Assembly (NCBI RefSeq): GCF_039521745.1
Contig: NZ_BAAACT010000175.1
Reading direction: 5' to 3' (one strand)
Length of the DNA: 64,000 nt
Source: Faecalicatena contorta
GTDB lineage: Bacteria > Bacillota > Clostridia > Lachnospirales > Lachnospiraceae
Part shown: positions 17,083 through 23,783 of the stretch, one piece after another
Layout of the letters: the number at the start of each line of letters is the position of its first letter
How positions within the stretch are numbered: position 1 is the first letter of the stretch
The notes under the pieces: model-generated
Databases searched by the model: none
What the model saw: only the letters and a program-made list of their open reading frames with translations
Told to the model about the DNA's origin: nothing
Made by a program: the position numbers and the translations under genes

Positions 17083-17466
17083 CTATTTGTCCACATAGAT
17101 TCTGACTGTAGTGCCGTCTGCCGCACTGACATTCACAAAATCACCTTCAACCTCTTCATCCAGGCACTCGGAAACTGCCTCCATAATGGCGGATAAATCC
17201 ATCCCCTGCAGTTCCTGTTCCGGCAGCGGAAGCTTTCCGGTTGCCTTGAGCACCTTTTTGACTGCTCCAACAGGGAACTGGATATTTACTTTGTCTCCCC
17301 CGGTACTATCCACAATGATGCGGAACATCTTCTTGTCATAGCTTCTGTGCGCAACAGCTGTCGTCTGCTCCGCCTCTACTCCCATCGCTTTCATAAGCTC
17401 TGCCGCCTGCTCCGCGGTTATCGTACTATCTTCCACCATTTTTAAAATTCTTAATCTCTCGTCCAT
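17083..17466 (-). CDS. SHOCT-like domain protein
   Basis: A roughly 127-residue protein opening with MDERLRILKMVEDSTITAEQAAELMKAMG, the SHOCT-like/YvlB-type N-terminal helix pair seen in cell-envelope stress proteins. A domain with VNIQFPVGAVKKVL follows, and it ends in SAADGTTVRIYVDK. I chose 17466 because GGAGGT lies four bases upstream; the earlier ATG at 17496 has no such site. The gene upstream, DUF2089, ends in a closely similar helix pair (ALEQGEITAEEAIRKLK), so the whole unit shares modules. Its role is not established. Confidence 0.75.
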   Translation of the reverse strand: MDERLRILKMVEDSTITAEQAAELMKAMGVEAEQTTAVAHRSYDKKMFRIIVDSTGGDKVNIQFPVGAVKKVLKATGKLPLPEQELQGMDLSAIMEAVSECLDEEVEGDFVNVSAADGTTVRIYVDK

Positions 17467-17553
17467 AATGACCTCCAATTTTTTGTTTATTATCATGAAT
17501 TCTGTCTGCAGAGTTTCTATTAACGCTCCCCCCTGCCTGCTTTTTATTATTAC

Positions 17554-17919
17554 TTACTTCAGCTTGCGGATCGCCTCCTCCGCGGTGATCTCGCCCTGCT
17601 CCAATGCTTTAAGGACAGCCTCCCGCAGGAGCATCTCCTCGTCCTGGGCCGCATCCTTCTCAAACCCAAGCCTTTGAATGACGCCGTCTAGCTTCGCCCT
17701 CACAGTGGGATAAGAGATTCCCAGTTCCTTTTCCACTTCTTTGATGTTCCCCCGGCACTTGATAAATGTCTCGGTAAAATGCAGTTCCTCGGCCGACAAG
17801 TAGTCAAACTTGCTGAGTGTAAAATCATTTTCTATCACTGTCCCGCACTTGGCACACTTCAGACGCACAACACTGAGTTCCCCGTCACAGACCGGGCACT
17901 GGCTGATGACCTTTTTCAT
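17554..17919 (-). CDS. DUF2089 family zinc-ribbon/HTH protein
   Basis: A 121-residue DUF2089 protein. The N-terminal zinc ribbon is C-P-V-C ... C-A-K-C (residues about 8-26). A helix-turn-helix-like core follows (LHFTETFIKCRGNIKEVEKELGISYPTVRAKLDGVIQRLGF), characteristic of this family. The C-terminal helix pair, ALEQGEITAEEAIRKLK, resembles SHOCT-like ends. It is likely a DNA-binding regulator that heads its own three-gene operon. Promoter, ribosome binding site (GGAAGTGGATAT) and terminator are all visible. Confidence 0.88.
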   Translation of the reverse strand: MKKVISQCPVCDGELSVVRLKCAKCGTVIENDFTLSKFDYLSAEELHFTETFIKCRGNIKEVEKELGISYPTVRAKLDGVIQRLGFEKDAAQDEEMLLREAVLKALEQGEITAEEAIRKLK

Positions 17920-17942
17920 ATATCCACTTCCTTTCTTTTAAT

Positions 17943-17971
17943 AATATATCACTATTTTTCATTATTTTCAA
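17943..17971 (-). promoter_or_regulatory. Promoter of the DUF2089 operon
   Basis: Minus strand: -35 TTGAAA (17966-17971), 17-bp spacer, -10 TATATT (17943-17948), 24 bases before the start codon, in an AT-rich stretch. Confidence 0.7.
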
Positions 17972-18141
17972 TATAAATATTAATTATTTTAATTTTTATA
18001 TTAATTATATCAATCATTTTGTTTTATTTTTCTTTACTTACTGTCCTGTCTTACCATCATAGAAGACAATCACTCCGGTGTGTACCGCTTCCGAAAAATC
18101 CATGATATACTGTCAAGTCTGAAAGCCCTTCCCATCTAATG

Positions 18142-18183
18142 AAAAAGGCCGCAGCATAAATGGTCTATCATCCATGCTGCGGC
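18142..18183 (-). terminator. Terminator after the macrodomain gene
   Basis: GCCGCAGCAT (18148-18157) pairs with ATGCTGCGGC (18174-18183). On the minus strand CTTTTTCAT follows. Confidence 0.88.
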
Positions 18184-18195
18184 TTGTTATATGTC

Positions 18196-19011
18196 TCAAT
18201 TCTGTCTGCCCTGCGGGCCGGCATCCAGGATACTTCTATATATCTCATAGTCTTCGTTCTTATAAACGTTAAAGATAACTCTTTCAATCTGAACATCCCT
18301 CTCCAGAAAGTCAGTCACCGTCCGAACGGCAATCTCTGCAGCCTTCTCCCCCGGAAAATGAAATTCTCCTGTTGAAATGCAGCAAAAGGCAATGCTCTTC
18401 AGCTGGTTTTGTGATGCCAGCTCCAGACAGTTCCTGTAGCATTCCCCCAGCTGCCGGCAGTGTACTTCAGACAGCGGCCCTGATACGATAGGCCCCACCG
18501 TATGCAGCACATATTGGGACGGAAGATTATACCCCGGGGTTAGTTTTGCCTGGCCTATTGGTTCTTCAAATCCCTGCTTTACCATGATCTCATTACATTT
18601 AAGGCGCAGCTGGATTCCGCTGACGCTGTGAATGATATTATCCACACAGGAATGGCACGGTACAAAACAGCCCAACAGGGCGCTGTTCGCCGCATTCACA
18701 ATCCCGTCAACTTTCAGTGCCGTAATGTCTCCCTGCCAGAGAACGAGCCTTTCATTCCAGGATATAGCCGGCAGTTTCTCACTGTCCACCACACCTTTCT
18801 GCTCTGCCTCCCTGCGCAGGTATTCATCTTGTACCTCCAGAAAACGACGGTTCGCAGGCCATACCGGCCTCACATTCATGAGGCTTCTTAACAGCCGCTT
18901 CTGCCCGTCTTCATCAGGTGGAACTGCTGTACGATACTGCGGCATCTCCGCCAGCAGCATCTCAATCAAAAAAATACGCTGTTCCTCATGAGTCATATTT
19001 GCTTGTTTCAT
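18196..19011 (-). CDS. Zinc-containing macrodomain protein-ADP-ribose hydrolase
   Basis: A roughly 271-residue macrodomain protein that should remove ADP-ribose from proteins. The N-terminal helical region of about 100 residues leads into LVLWQGDITALKVDGIVNAANSALLGC. The segment LLGCFVPCHSCVDNIIH is the hallmark of the zinc-macrodomain (ZnMac) subfamily, with Cys and His ligands. CISTGEFHFPGEKAAEIA forms the ribose-binding loop. I placed the start at 19011, with GGAGGATTGGGAT just upstream; it overlaps the sirtuin's 3' end by 26 bases. Family knowledge: such hydrolases reverse the modification made by the class-M sirtuin next door. Confidence 0.92.
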   Translation of the reverse strand: MKQANMTHEEQRIFLIEMLLAEMPQYRTAVPPDEDGQKRLLRSLMNVRPVWPANRRFLEVQDEYLRREAEQKGVVDSEKLPAISWNERLVLWQGDITALKVDGIVNAANSALLGCFVPCHSCVDNIIHSVSGIQLRLKCNEIMVKQGFEEPIGQAKLTPGYNLPSQYVLHTVGPIVSGPLSEVHCRQLGECYRNCLELASQNQLKSIAFCCISTGEFHFPGEKAAEIAVRTVTDFLERDVQIERVIFNVYKNEDYEIYRSILDAGPQGRQN

Positions 19012-19903
19012 ATCCCAATCCTCCTTTTCCACTCATTTCCGCAGCCACATCCGCTATATCCGCATCCAGACATATGGAACGTCCCGTGATTTCCTCCGGA
19101 GCCCATGCCCCGCCTTTATTCACACACGCATAGGTAAAACGTTCATACCTGGCTGTCAGCTTCCAGAACGGAAATTTGATAATACCAGGAGTATTCATGC
19201 CGCATCCCAGTTCCAAAAGCAAAACCTGATCCTTCTTATGTTTCTCCAAAAATTTCTCGTATCGTTTTCCAGCCTGCTGCCATCCCCTGCCTTCCACAAA
19301 TGTATCATCCACTCTCAGGTTCATGGTCATCGGAGCACCGCACTCGGGACAATAGGGGACTAGTTCAGAGGGAATTCTCATCTCCTCCTGCCTTTCGAAC
19401 ATTGCCCTGATCTGCCGTTCGTTTTGATATATCTTCCCACAGCACGGTACGGAACACTGCCATTGCCCGAAATCCCCCTGTGTATAAAAGATCCTCTCCT
19501 CATCAAAACCTGCCCGCTGAAAACAATGATCCACATTCGTAGTGATCACAAAATAATCCCTGTCTTTCACAATATCGTACAGCTCCCGGTAAACCGGTTT
19601 GGGTGCATCCTGGTACCGGTTGATGAAAACATACCTGCTCCAGTATGCCCAGTGCTCCTCCAAGGATTCAAAAGGATAAAATCCACCTGTATACATGTCC
19701 CGAAAATGATACCGTACAATAAAATCCCCAAAATACTTCTGAAATCTGCTGCCTCCGTATTCATACCCCGCCGCCGCAGACAGGCCTGCTCCTCCGCCAA
19801 TAACAACTGCATCTGCACTGTCTGCTGCCAGTCTCAGCTTTTTTACGCCATGTGTGATATCCGTCTGATCTGCATGATCGTAACTTCTCCGTTCACGCTC
19901 CAT
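18986..19903 (-). CDS. Class-M sirtuin (SirTM), likely protein ADP-ribosyltransferase
   Basis: A 305-residue SIR2-family protein of the SirTM type. The NAD-binding motif is GGGAGLSAAAGYEYGG, TTNVDHCFQ marks the catalytic region, and CPECGAP is part of a zinc ribbon. Known members found with a ZnMac protein ADP-ribosylate a lipoylated GcvH-like carrier rather than deacetylate, and the macrodomain reverses this. Here the two genes overlap, so the pairing is clear. However, neither the GcvH-like carrier nor a lipoate ligase is in the window. The start at 19903 has GGAGGT upstream. Confidence 0.9.
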   Translation of the reverse strand: MERERRSYDHADQTDITHGVKKLRLAADSADAVVIGGGAGLSAAAGYEYGGSRFQKYFGDFIVRYHFRDMYTGGFYPFESLEEHWAYWSRYVFINRYQDAPKPVYRELYDIVKDRDYFVITTNVDHCFQRAGFDEERIFYTQGDFGQWQCSVPCCGKIYQNERQIRAMFERQEEMRIPSELVPYCPECGAPMTMNLRVDDTFVEGRGWQQAGKRYEKFLEKHKKDQVLLLELGCGMNTPGIIKFPFWKLTARYERFTYACVNKGGAWAPEEITGRSICLDADIADVAAEMSGKGGLGYETSKYDS

Positions 19904-20362
19904 CTCGCACCTCCTTAACTTTCCCGGCAGGTATCCGGCCTCTCCGCCCGCGAATTTCCCAAGGTTACATCTTCCCAGCCCTTTTTATTCTGCCGCTCCT
20001 GATTACAGTATGATTTTATCCCTTTTATCCAAACATGTAAACTACGCACTTTCAAGATACTAAGTATGCACGAGGCCCCGTAACACATGCCTTGCGGACG
20101 TGACTGAAGTAAAACTGCAGCACAAGGTATGTAAAAAGAGACAGGGCTGAAATCCCCCAAAATAGATTTCAGCCTTGATTTCACATTCATTTACAGAGAC
20201 TTGAGCCTTAAATCTAAGTTGAACCCTTTCAGAAAGAAGGGATAAACCGACGGGCACCAGAAGAACTCAGCGAAGGCAGATCGGAAATGGCAATGTAAGC
20301 CCTCCTTCTTCTACGTTTCTCTCAGCTCTTTTCTCTATACTTTGTTCATATTAACAGGATTA
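19904..20362 (-). promoter_or_regulatory. Long leader upstream of the sirtuin-macrodomain pair
   Basis: About 440 bases separate a promoter-like pair (see 20363-20391) from the sirtuin start. No credible ORF fills it. A hairpin, GGCTGAAATC/GATTTCAGCC (20145-20174), is followed on the minus strand by CTGTCTCTTTTT, which could be a terminator inside the leader. It could therefore be a regulated leader or a separate small RNA. No known riboswitch consensus was recognised. Confidence 0.4.
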
Positions 20363-20391
20363 ATTATATTAGCCCTGAATGGAAAACACAA
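20363..20391 (-). promoter_or_regulatory. Promoter-like sequence upstream of the sirtuin leader
   Basis: Minus strand: -35 TTGTGT (20386-20391), 17-bp spacer, -10 TATAAT (20363-20368). Confidence 0.55.
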
Positions 20392-20487
20392 TCTTATCTT
20401 CCTCTGGCTGCCAGATATCACTGCAAAGTAAAAGCGTCCGGACTTCAATAATCCAAACGCCATCTTCATATAAACTGCACTTAGTGA

Positions 20488-20775
20488 TTATGCGTTGCCA
20501 CAGACGCCCCCCAATATTTCTTCGAGTGCATTCTTACTGCTTGTGTGGCATCTGATCACATCCGCATTGCATCTTCCGGCCTCCTCCACAGCACATTTTA
20601 CCATTTTATGGGATACAGTATTCGTAAAGAGCACGATCAGATCCGGACTGCCAATCTGTTTCCCCAGTGCCGCAGACATCTGGGTAAATACCTTCGCTTT
20701 ACAGTGGAACTGTTTACAGATTTTTTTATATTGACCTACCATACGGTCATGACCTCCAATTATTACTATACTCAT
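20488..20775 (-). CDS. DUF2325 domain protein
   Basis: A roughly 95-residue DUF2325 protein: MSIVIIGGHDRMVGQYKKICKQF, then DLIVLFTNTVSHKMVKCAVEEA, and Cys/His residues in ADVIRCHTSSKNALEEIL. I chose 20775, where AAGGAGG lies seven bases upstream; the longer frame to 20892 has no site and would read through the operator-like region. DUF2325 genes often accompany iron-transport genes in clostridia. It has both a GTTAG-N6-CTAAC site and a Fur-like palindrome upstream, so it is probably controlled with the feo genes. Biochemical role unknown. Confidence 0.85.
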   Translation of the reverse strand: MSIVIIGGHDRMVGQYKKICKQFHCKAKVFTQMSAALGKQIGSPDLIVLFTNTVSHKMVKCAVEEAGRCNADVIRCHTSSKNALEEILGGVCGNA

Positions 20776-20846
20776 AAAATCCTCCTTAATTGATTTCCTA
20801 CGTAATGCTTTCGTTTTCCAGTCCGTCTTCCTCGTCGTTTGCGCCC

Positions 20847-20863
20847 GGTTAGCTTCAACTAAC
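20847..20863. promoter_or_regulatory. Candidate DtxR-type operator upstream of DUF2325
   Basis: GTTAG (20848-20852), six bases, CTAAC (20859-20863). The same architecture covers the -10 box of the feoA promoter. Confidence 0.55.
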
Positions 20864-20872
20864 TTATGTATA

Positions 20873-20887
20873 TGATAACCATTCTCA
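20873..20887. promoter_or_regulatory. Fur-like palindrome upstream of DUF2325
   Basis: TGATAACCATTCTCA, one mismatch from TGATAA-N3-TTATCA, which occurs perfectly at 31620-31634 upstream of feoA. Confidence 0.5.
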
Positions 20888-20991
20888 CTCAAAATTGCAA
20901 TAACATTTAAAGATATTTTTTCTCAATAATGCATCACAAGCACTTTCATATACCCGAATATACAGTTTATTACGGCGTACCCTTTGGGTAT

Positions 20992-21040
20992 AAAAAGCTC
21001 TGAGGATCAAGCGGTAGAATCTGTCCGCACTCAATCCTCA
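20992..21040 (-). terminator. Terminator after the P-type ATPase gene
   Basis: TGAGGAT (21001-21007) pairs with ATCCTCA (21034-21040), with inner AGCGG/CCGC pairing. On the minus strand GAGCTTTTTATA follows. Confidence 0.8.
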
Positions 21041-21065
21041 AAGAACCTATGTTTCTATATATTTA

Positions 21066-23147
21066 TTACTCTTCTTCTACAAGATTCTGCATACTTTTTA
21101 GGCTGATTGTCAGCGTAGATGCATTGTGAAGCAGCGCGGATGCGGCAGGCATAAGAACTCCCGCTATCCCCAGTATAATCAGCGAAGTGTTGAATCCAAC
21201 GATAAAACGGTAATTTGTATGGATACGGTTCATGAGTGCATCGCTTAAATGCTTCAGTTTTACTATTTCCCGCAGATTCTCTGCAGCGATTGTGATATCG
21301 GCTATTTCCCTCGCTATCTCAGCACCATCGCTGATGGCAATTCCAACGTCAGCGGCTGATAGCGCCGGAGAGTCGTTGATACCGTCCCCCGTCATGATCA
21401 CTTTCCGGCCGGCCGCTTTTTCTTTTTCAATAAATTTTGCCTTATCTTCCGGCAGAACCTCGGAATAATACTCATCCACACCCACTTTTTCTGCAATAGC
21501 TGCCGCTGTGCGCTCGCTGTCACCGGTCATCATAACTATTTTTTTGAATCCGGCATCCCTGAGGCATGCTATTACTTCTGCTGCCTCCCCTCTCAGCGGA
21601 TCCTCTATGCATATGACTGCGGCAAGCCTCTGCTCAATGGCAAGATAAAGATGGGAATATTCTGTGGGGAGACTGCTGAACTTCTCTTTATATCCCTCCC
21701 GTACCGTACAATTTTCATCATCAAATACAAAATGATGGCTTCCGATTATAACTTTTTTACCGTCAATGGAGGAGGAAATACCATGCGCCACGATATAATC
21801 TACTTTTGCATGCATCTCTTCATGAACAAGTCCTTTTACTTTGGCGGCTTTCACCACCGCTTTGGCCATAGAATGCGGAAAATGCTCTTCCAGGCATGCC
21901 GCGATTCTAAGCATGTCTTCCGCGTCCCCTTCTCCGAAGGTAATGACCTTTTTTACCGTCGGCTTTGCCTTCGTAAGCGTCCCCGTCTTATCAAATACGA
22001 TTGTCTCCGCTTCTGCCACGGCTTCCAGATACTTTCCGCCCTTCACAGTAATCTGGTACTGGTTTGCCTCCCGGATGGCAGATAAAACAGCAATGGGCAT
22101 TGCCAGTTTTAAGGCACAGGAAAAGTCCACCATCAGCACACACAGCGCCTTCGTTATATTTCTTGTAAACAGCCATACCAGCCCTGTTCCTGCAAGTGTA
22201 TAGGGAACCAGTCTGTCTGCCAGATGCTCCGCTTTCCCTTCCACCGTTGATTTTAATTTTTCTGACTCCTCGATCATGGATACGATCTTTTCAAAGCGGG
22301 TTGTACCCTTTGTCTTTTTGACCTGAACGATGAGCTCGCCTTCCTCCAGTACCGTACCTGCGTACACGTATCCTCCTGTTTCCTTACGCACAGGGAGAGC
22401 CTCCCCGGTGAGAGAAGCCTGATTTACGAACGCTTCCCCTTCCGCAACAATGCCGTCAAACGGTATGACATTCCCCATATGTACAACCACCTGGTCTCCC
22501 GGAACTATCCTGGAGGCATCCGTTAACACCTCATGGCCGTCTGCATGCAGCCAGACCTTTTTTATATTCAGCGACATACTTCTGGCAAGGTCACCGACGG
22601 ATTTCTTGTGCGTCCATTCTTCCAGCACTTCTCCGATCCCCAGCAGGAACATCACAGAACCTGCGGTCTCCATATCTCCCCGCAGCACGGATACTCCTAT
22701 TGCAGCGGCATCCAGGACGGGTACCTCCAGCCGGCCTTTCATCAGACATCTAAGGCCCTTCCACAGATATTTGAGAGACTTCAGAACAATGCAGACATTC
22801 CGGACAGGATATGGGATAAGAAATTTGCTTCCATACCGTAAAATGATTTTCTGAAGCAGCCGCTCCTGATATTCTGCATTGAGCTGCCTGCCTGAATTTT
22901 CAATCAGCCCTTCCGGGACCTCCACCGCTTCATAATGATACTTCTTCAGAAGAATCACCAGTCCATCCCTATCGCCCTCGAACTGGACAGACGCATCGGC
23001 CGTCCGTTCGTATACTTTCGCCTCCAGCACTTGGGGAAGGCTGCTTAGATAGTATTGGAGAGTATCTGCCTCCTGATAAGTCATCCTGTCCTGCAGGACG
23101 TGTATGCGCATCCGGCCTTTTATTTCGTGTTTAATTATAAATCTCAA
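21066..23147 (-). CDS. P1B-type heavy-metal-transporting ATPase
   Basis: A roughly 693-residue metal pump. The N-terminal 100 residues form an HMA-like domain without a CxxC pair (GRMRIHVLQDRMTYQEADTL). The phosphorylation site is VFDKTGTLT, the actuator region has SLTGEALPV, and MTGDGINDSPAL is the hinge. The ion-binding helix reads DFSCALKLAMP, so the usual CPC/SPC/TPC is replaced by SCA. That makes a copper/zinc role less certain. Neighbours (feo genes, Fur and DtxR sites) suggest iron or manganese efflux; that is inference. I prefer the TTG at 23147, six bases after GGAGGT; an ATG lies 15 bases earlier. Confidence 0.9.
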   Translation of the reverse strand: MRFIIKHEIKGRMRIHVLQDRMTYQEADTLQYYLSSLPQVLEAKVYERTADASVQFEGDRDGLVILLKKYHYEAVEVPEGLIENSGRQLNAEYQERLLQKIILRYGSKFLIPYPVRNVCIVLKSLKYLWKGLRCLMKGRLEVPVLDAAAIGVSVLRGDMETAGSVMFLLGIGEVLEEWTHKKSVGDLARSMSLNIKKVWLHADGHEVLTDASRIVPGDQVVVHMGNVIPFDGIVAEGEAFVNQASLTGEALPVRKETGGYVYAGTVLEEGELIVQVKKTKGTTRFEKIVSMIEESEKLKSTVEGKAEHLADRLVPYTLAGTGLVWLFTRNITKALCVLMVDFSCALKLAMPIAVLSAIREANQYQITVKGGKYLEAVAEAETIVFDKTGTLTKAKPTVKKVITFGEGDAEDMLRIAACLEEHFPHSMAKAVVKAAKVKGLVHEEMHAKVDYIVAHGISSSIDGKKVIIGSHHFVFDDENCTVREGYKEKFSSLPTEYSHLYLAIEQRLAAVICIEDPLRGEAAEVIACLRDAGFKKIVMMTGDSERTAAAIAEKVGVDEYYSEVLPEDKAKFIEKEKAAGRKVIMTGDGINDSPALSAADVGIAISDGAEIAREIADITIAAENLREIVKLKHLSDALMNRIHTNYRFIVGFNTSLIILGIAGVLMPAASALLHNASTLTISLKSMQNLVEEE

Positions 23148-23262
23148 TGTAACACCTCCCATATATTTCCAGAGTGTTCTCCCCTCGGCATTGCAGTAAA
23201 ACGGGGCTGTCGCATCTGCCCAGCCCCGCCTTCGCCTCACCTATTTTTACTAACAGAGTTCC

Positions 23263-23547
23263 CTATGCCTCGGCTGAAGCTTCATCTGAAGACATCTCTT
23301 CCGTCTGCACTGCGTCTTTTTCGGCACGTTCTTCATTGATCTGTTTTGCCTCTGCCAGAATATCCTCTGCATTCTCCTGTACCGTCGTAGCAGTCTTCAT
23401 AGCACATTCCTTTGCTCGCAGTACGGCTGCCGTACAGTTTGTGTAAACCTTTTTTGCATCTTTGCTTGAAAGCACTTTTACTCCTGCCGTACCAAATAAA
23501 ACACCGCCTGCAAAAATACCGATTCTCTTTAGTTTAAAAATATCCAT
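23263..23547 (-). CDS. DUF6110-type small membrane-associated protein
   Basis: A 94-residue protein that I recall as the DUF6110 family. One hydrophobic segment near the N-terminus (RIGIFAGGVLFGTAGVKVL) is followed by a helical region (YTNCTAAVLRAKECAMKTATTVQENAEDILAEAKQIN) and an acidic Ser/Glu-rich tail. Members are found beside heavy-metal P-type ATPases, as here, and may help the pump or act as a small metal-binding anchor; the function is not established. The ATG follows AAGGAGGAACAT. It is 115 bases upstream of the ATPase in the same direction. Confidence 0.78.
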   Translation of the reverse strand: MDIFKLKRIGIFAGGVLFGTAGVKVLSSKDAKKVYTNCTAAVLRAKECAMKTATTVQENAEDILAEAKQINEERAEKDAVQTEEMSSDEASAEA

Positions 23548-23589
23548 TCTTATGTTCCTCCTTGTATTTTATTTGTTTTAATAGGTTAT

Positions 23590-23670
23590 TTACTTATGCT
23601 TGTATCCGGTATAGAACACCATCGCAAAACAAAAGACCGCGGCCCACGCCCAAAATTTATGCTGTTTCAT
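23590..23670 (-). CDS. 26-residue single-helix membrane peptide
   Basis: A short gene: MKQHKFWAWAAVFCFAMVF then YTGYKHK. One hydrophobic helix is flanked by Lys/His at both ends. The start follows GGAGTGGTGGAAAA, a good ribosome binding site. It lies between the DUF6110 gene and the ABC exporter, all in one direction. Short peptides of this shape occur beside such ATPase genes in related bacteria as far as I recall. Possible role: a subunit or regulator of the pump; not proven. Confidence 0.65.
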   Translation of the reverse strand: MKQHKFWAWAAVFCFAMVFYTGYKHK

Positions 23671-23739
23671 TTTTCCACCACTCCTATCTGAAAAACGCCT
23701 GTCCCTGCCTTCTTAACCATCATAACAACGGATTTTCCG

Positions 23740-23757
23740 GCTAGTCAAAGCTAACCA
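23740..23757. promoter_or_regulatory. Weak GTTAG-type site before the small-peptide gene
   Basis: On the minus strand GGTTAGCTTTGACTAGCC, very similar to the site upstream of DUF2325 (GGTTAGCTTCAACTAAC). It could equally be part of a stem-loop with ACAACG/CGTTGT flanks. Confidence 0.35.
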
Positions 23758-23783
23758 TCGTTGTCGAGAAATTTTATCATTTC

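Noticed and set aside
19915..20257. Short minus-strand frames in the sirtuin leader
   Set aside because: No ribosome binding site and no family features; the DNA holds a hairpin and T run and fits a leader better.
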